Positions 63,777-64,000 of a DNA stretch of 64,000 nucleotides are shown here, piece by piece. The translations under genes were made by a program, and so were the position numbers. This DNA is from Labrys okinawensis. GTDB taxonomy: Bacteria > Pseudomonadota > Alphaproteobacteria > Rhizobiales > Labraceae. The notes below the pieces were generated by a model. The model saw only the letters and a program-made list of their open reading frames with translations, made no database searches and had not been told where the DNA came from. Location: positions 62,001 through 126,000 of the forward strand of contig NZ_PUEJ01000001.1 in assembly GCF_002982075.1 (NCBI RefSeq), read 5' to 3'. Every line of letters starts with the position of its first letter. The first letter of the stretch is position 1.

Positions 63777-64000
63777 AGAGCGTCTGGGAGAAGCTTCCTT
63801 CTATTTTCCGGAAAATCGCGTCGCGTTCAGGGGAGGATGGTCCCTTACCTGCGGTTTGAACCCGAGCGGTGGAAAGCCGCCACATAGTCCGTGTCTGCCC
63901 TGCAAGCTCTATGACGCGCCGGTATCGGATCCCGAATGCGAAATCTGGCCTCGTCACGCGACGGGCCAGATCTCCTGGAGCTTTTCGCCAGCCAGAATTC

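Overview
This is a 64-kb chromosomal window from a GC-rich alphaproteobacterium, most likely a soil- or plant-associated member of the Hyphomicrobiales (Rhizobiales). The grounds are the small heat-shock genes with ROSE-type leaders, promoters of the alphaproteobacterial EcfG type, a CIRCE-controlled groESL, a B12-dependent ribonucleotide reductase, and many sugar ABC transporters with RpiR, DeoR and LysR regulators. I cannot name genus or species. I see no tRNA, rRNA, IS element, prophage or CRISPR array.

Region 1 (1-18 kb, almost all minus strand) is a tightly coupled glycan or cyclitol operon. It starts at 18002 and runs off the left edge. From its 5' end it encodes two NDP-sugar epimerases, a GT4 glycosyltransferase, three CgeB-like glycosyltransferases and a UDP-xylose-synthase-like decarboxylase. 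After an oppositely oriented gene at 8611-10338 (a phosphoribosyltransferase-like/kinase-like fusion) come inositol-phosphate synthase, a histidine phosphatase, a methyltransferase and a glycosidase whose barrel looks circularly permuted. They are followed by a polysaccharide pyruvyl transferase, an FrhB-like iron-sulfur flavoprotein, a small acidic protein, a zinc alcohol dehydrogenase and a Gfo/Idh/MocA dehydrogenase. Many stops and starts overlap (ATGA/GTGA). No flippase, polymerase or phosphoglycosyl transferase is visible, so a small glycoside is as likely as a surface polysaccharide.

Region 2 (18.5-43.5 kb) is a stress island. It holds a cytochrome-c-peroxidase-like protein, two DUF4142 proteins, a DUF892 (YciE) ferritin-like protein, a glycine-zipper stress protein, a second-type groESL, three Hsp20 genes and a run of very small hydrophilic proteins. 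Further on are a phosphoribosyltransferase/erythromycin-esterase fusion, a CBS protein, a lone receiver domain, a HAD phosphatase, a ThDP enzyme, a GGDEF-EAL protein and a short-tailed NrdJ. Regulation can be read from the DNA. Nine exact GGAAC-N16-nGTT boxes (general-stress sigma EcfG type) stand in front of genes in regions 1 and 2, including the whole glycan operon. Two Hsp20 genes have RpoH-like promoters followed by three-hairpin ROSE thermometers. groES has a CIRCE.

Region 3 (43.5-64 kb) is catabolic. An RbsABC-type sugar importer lies next to an RpiR regulator, an oversized zinc dehydrogenase and an FGGY kinase. Then come a LysR regulator divergent from a flavin monooxygenase, aldo/keto reductase and MFS exporter. 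Last is a MalEFGK-type importer with an L-xylulose-reductase-like SDR and a divergent DeoR/GlpR-type repressor. Both transport loci look suited to polyols or ketoses.

The coherent story is a stress-controlled island joined to a stress-controlled glycan/cyclitol pathway, with sugar-uptake loci alongside.
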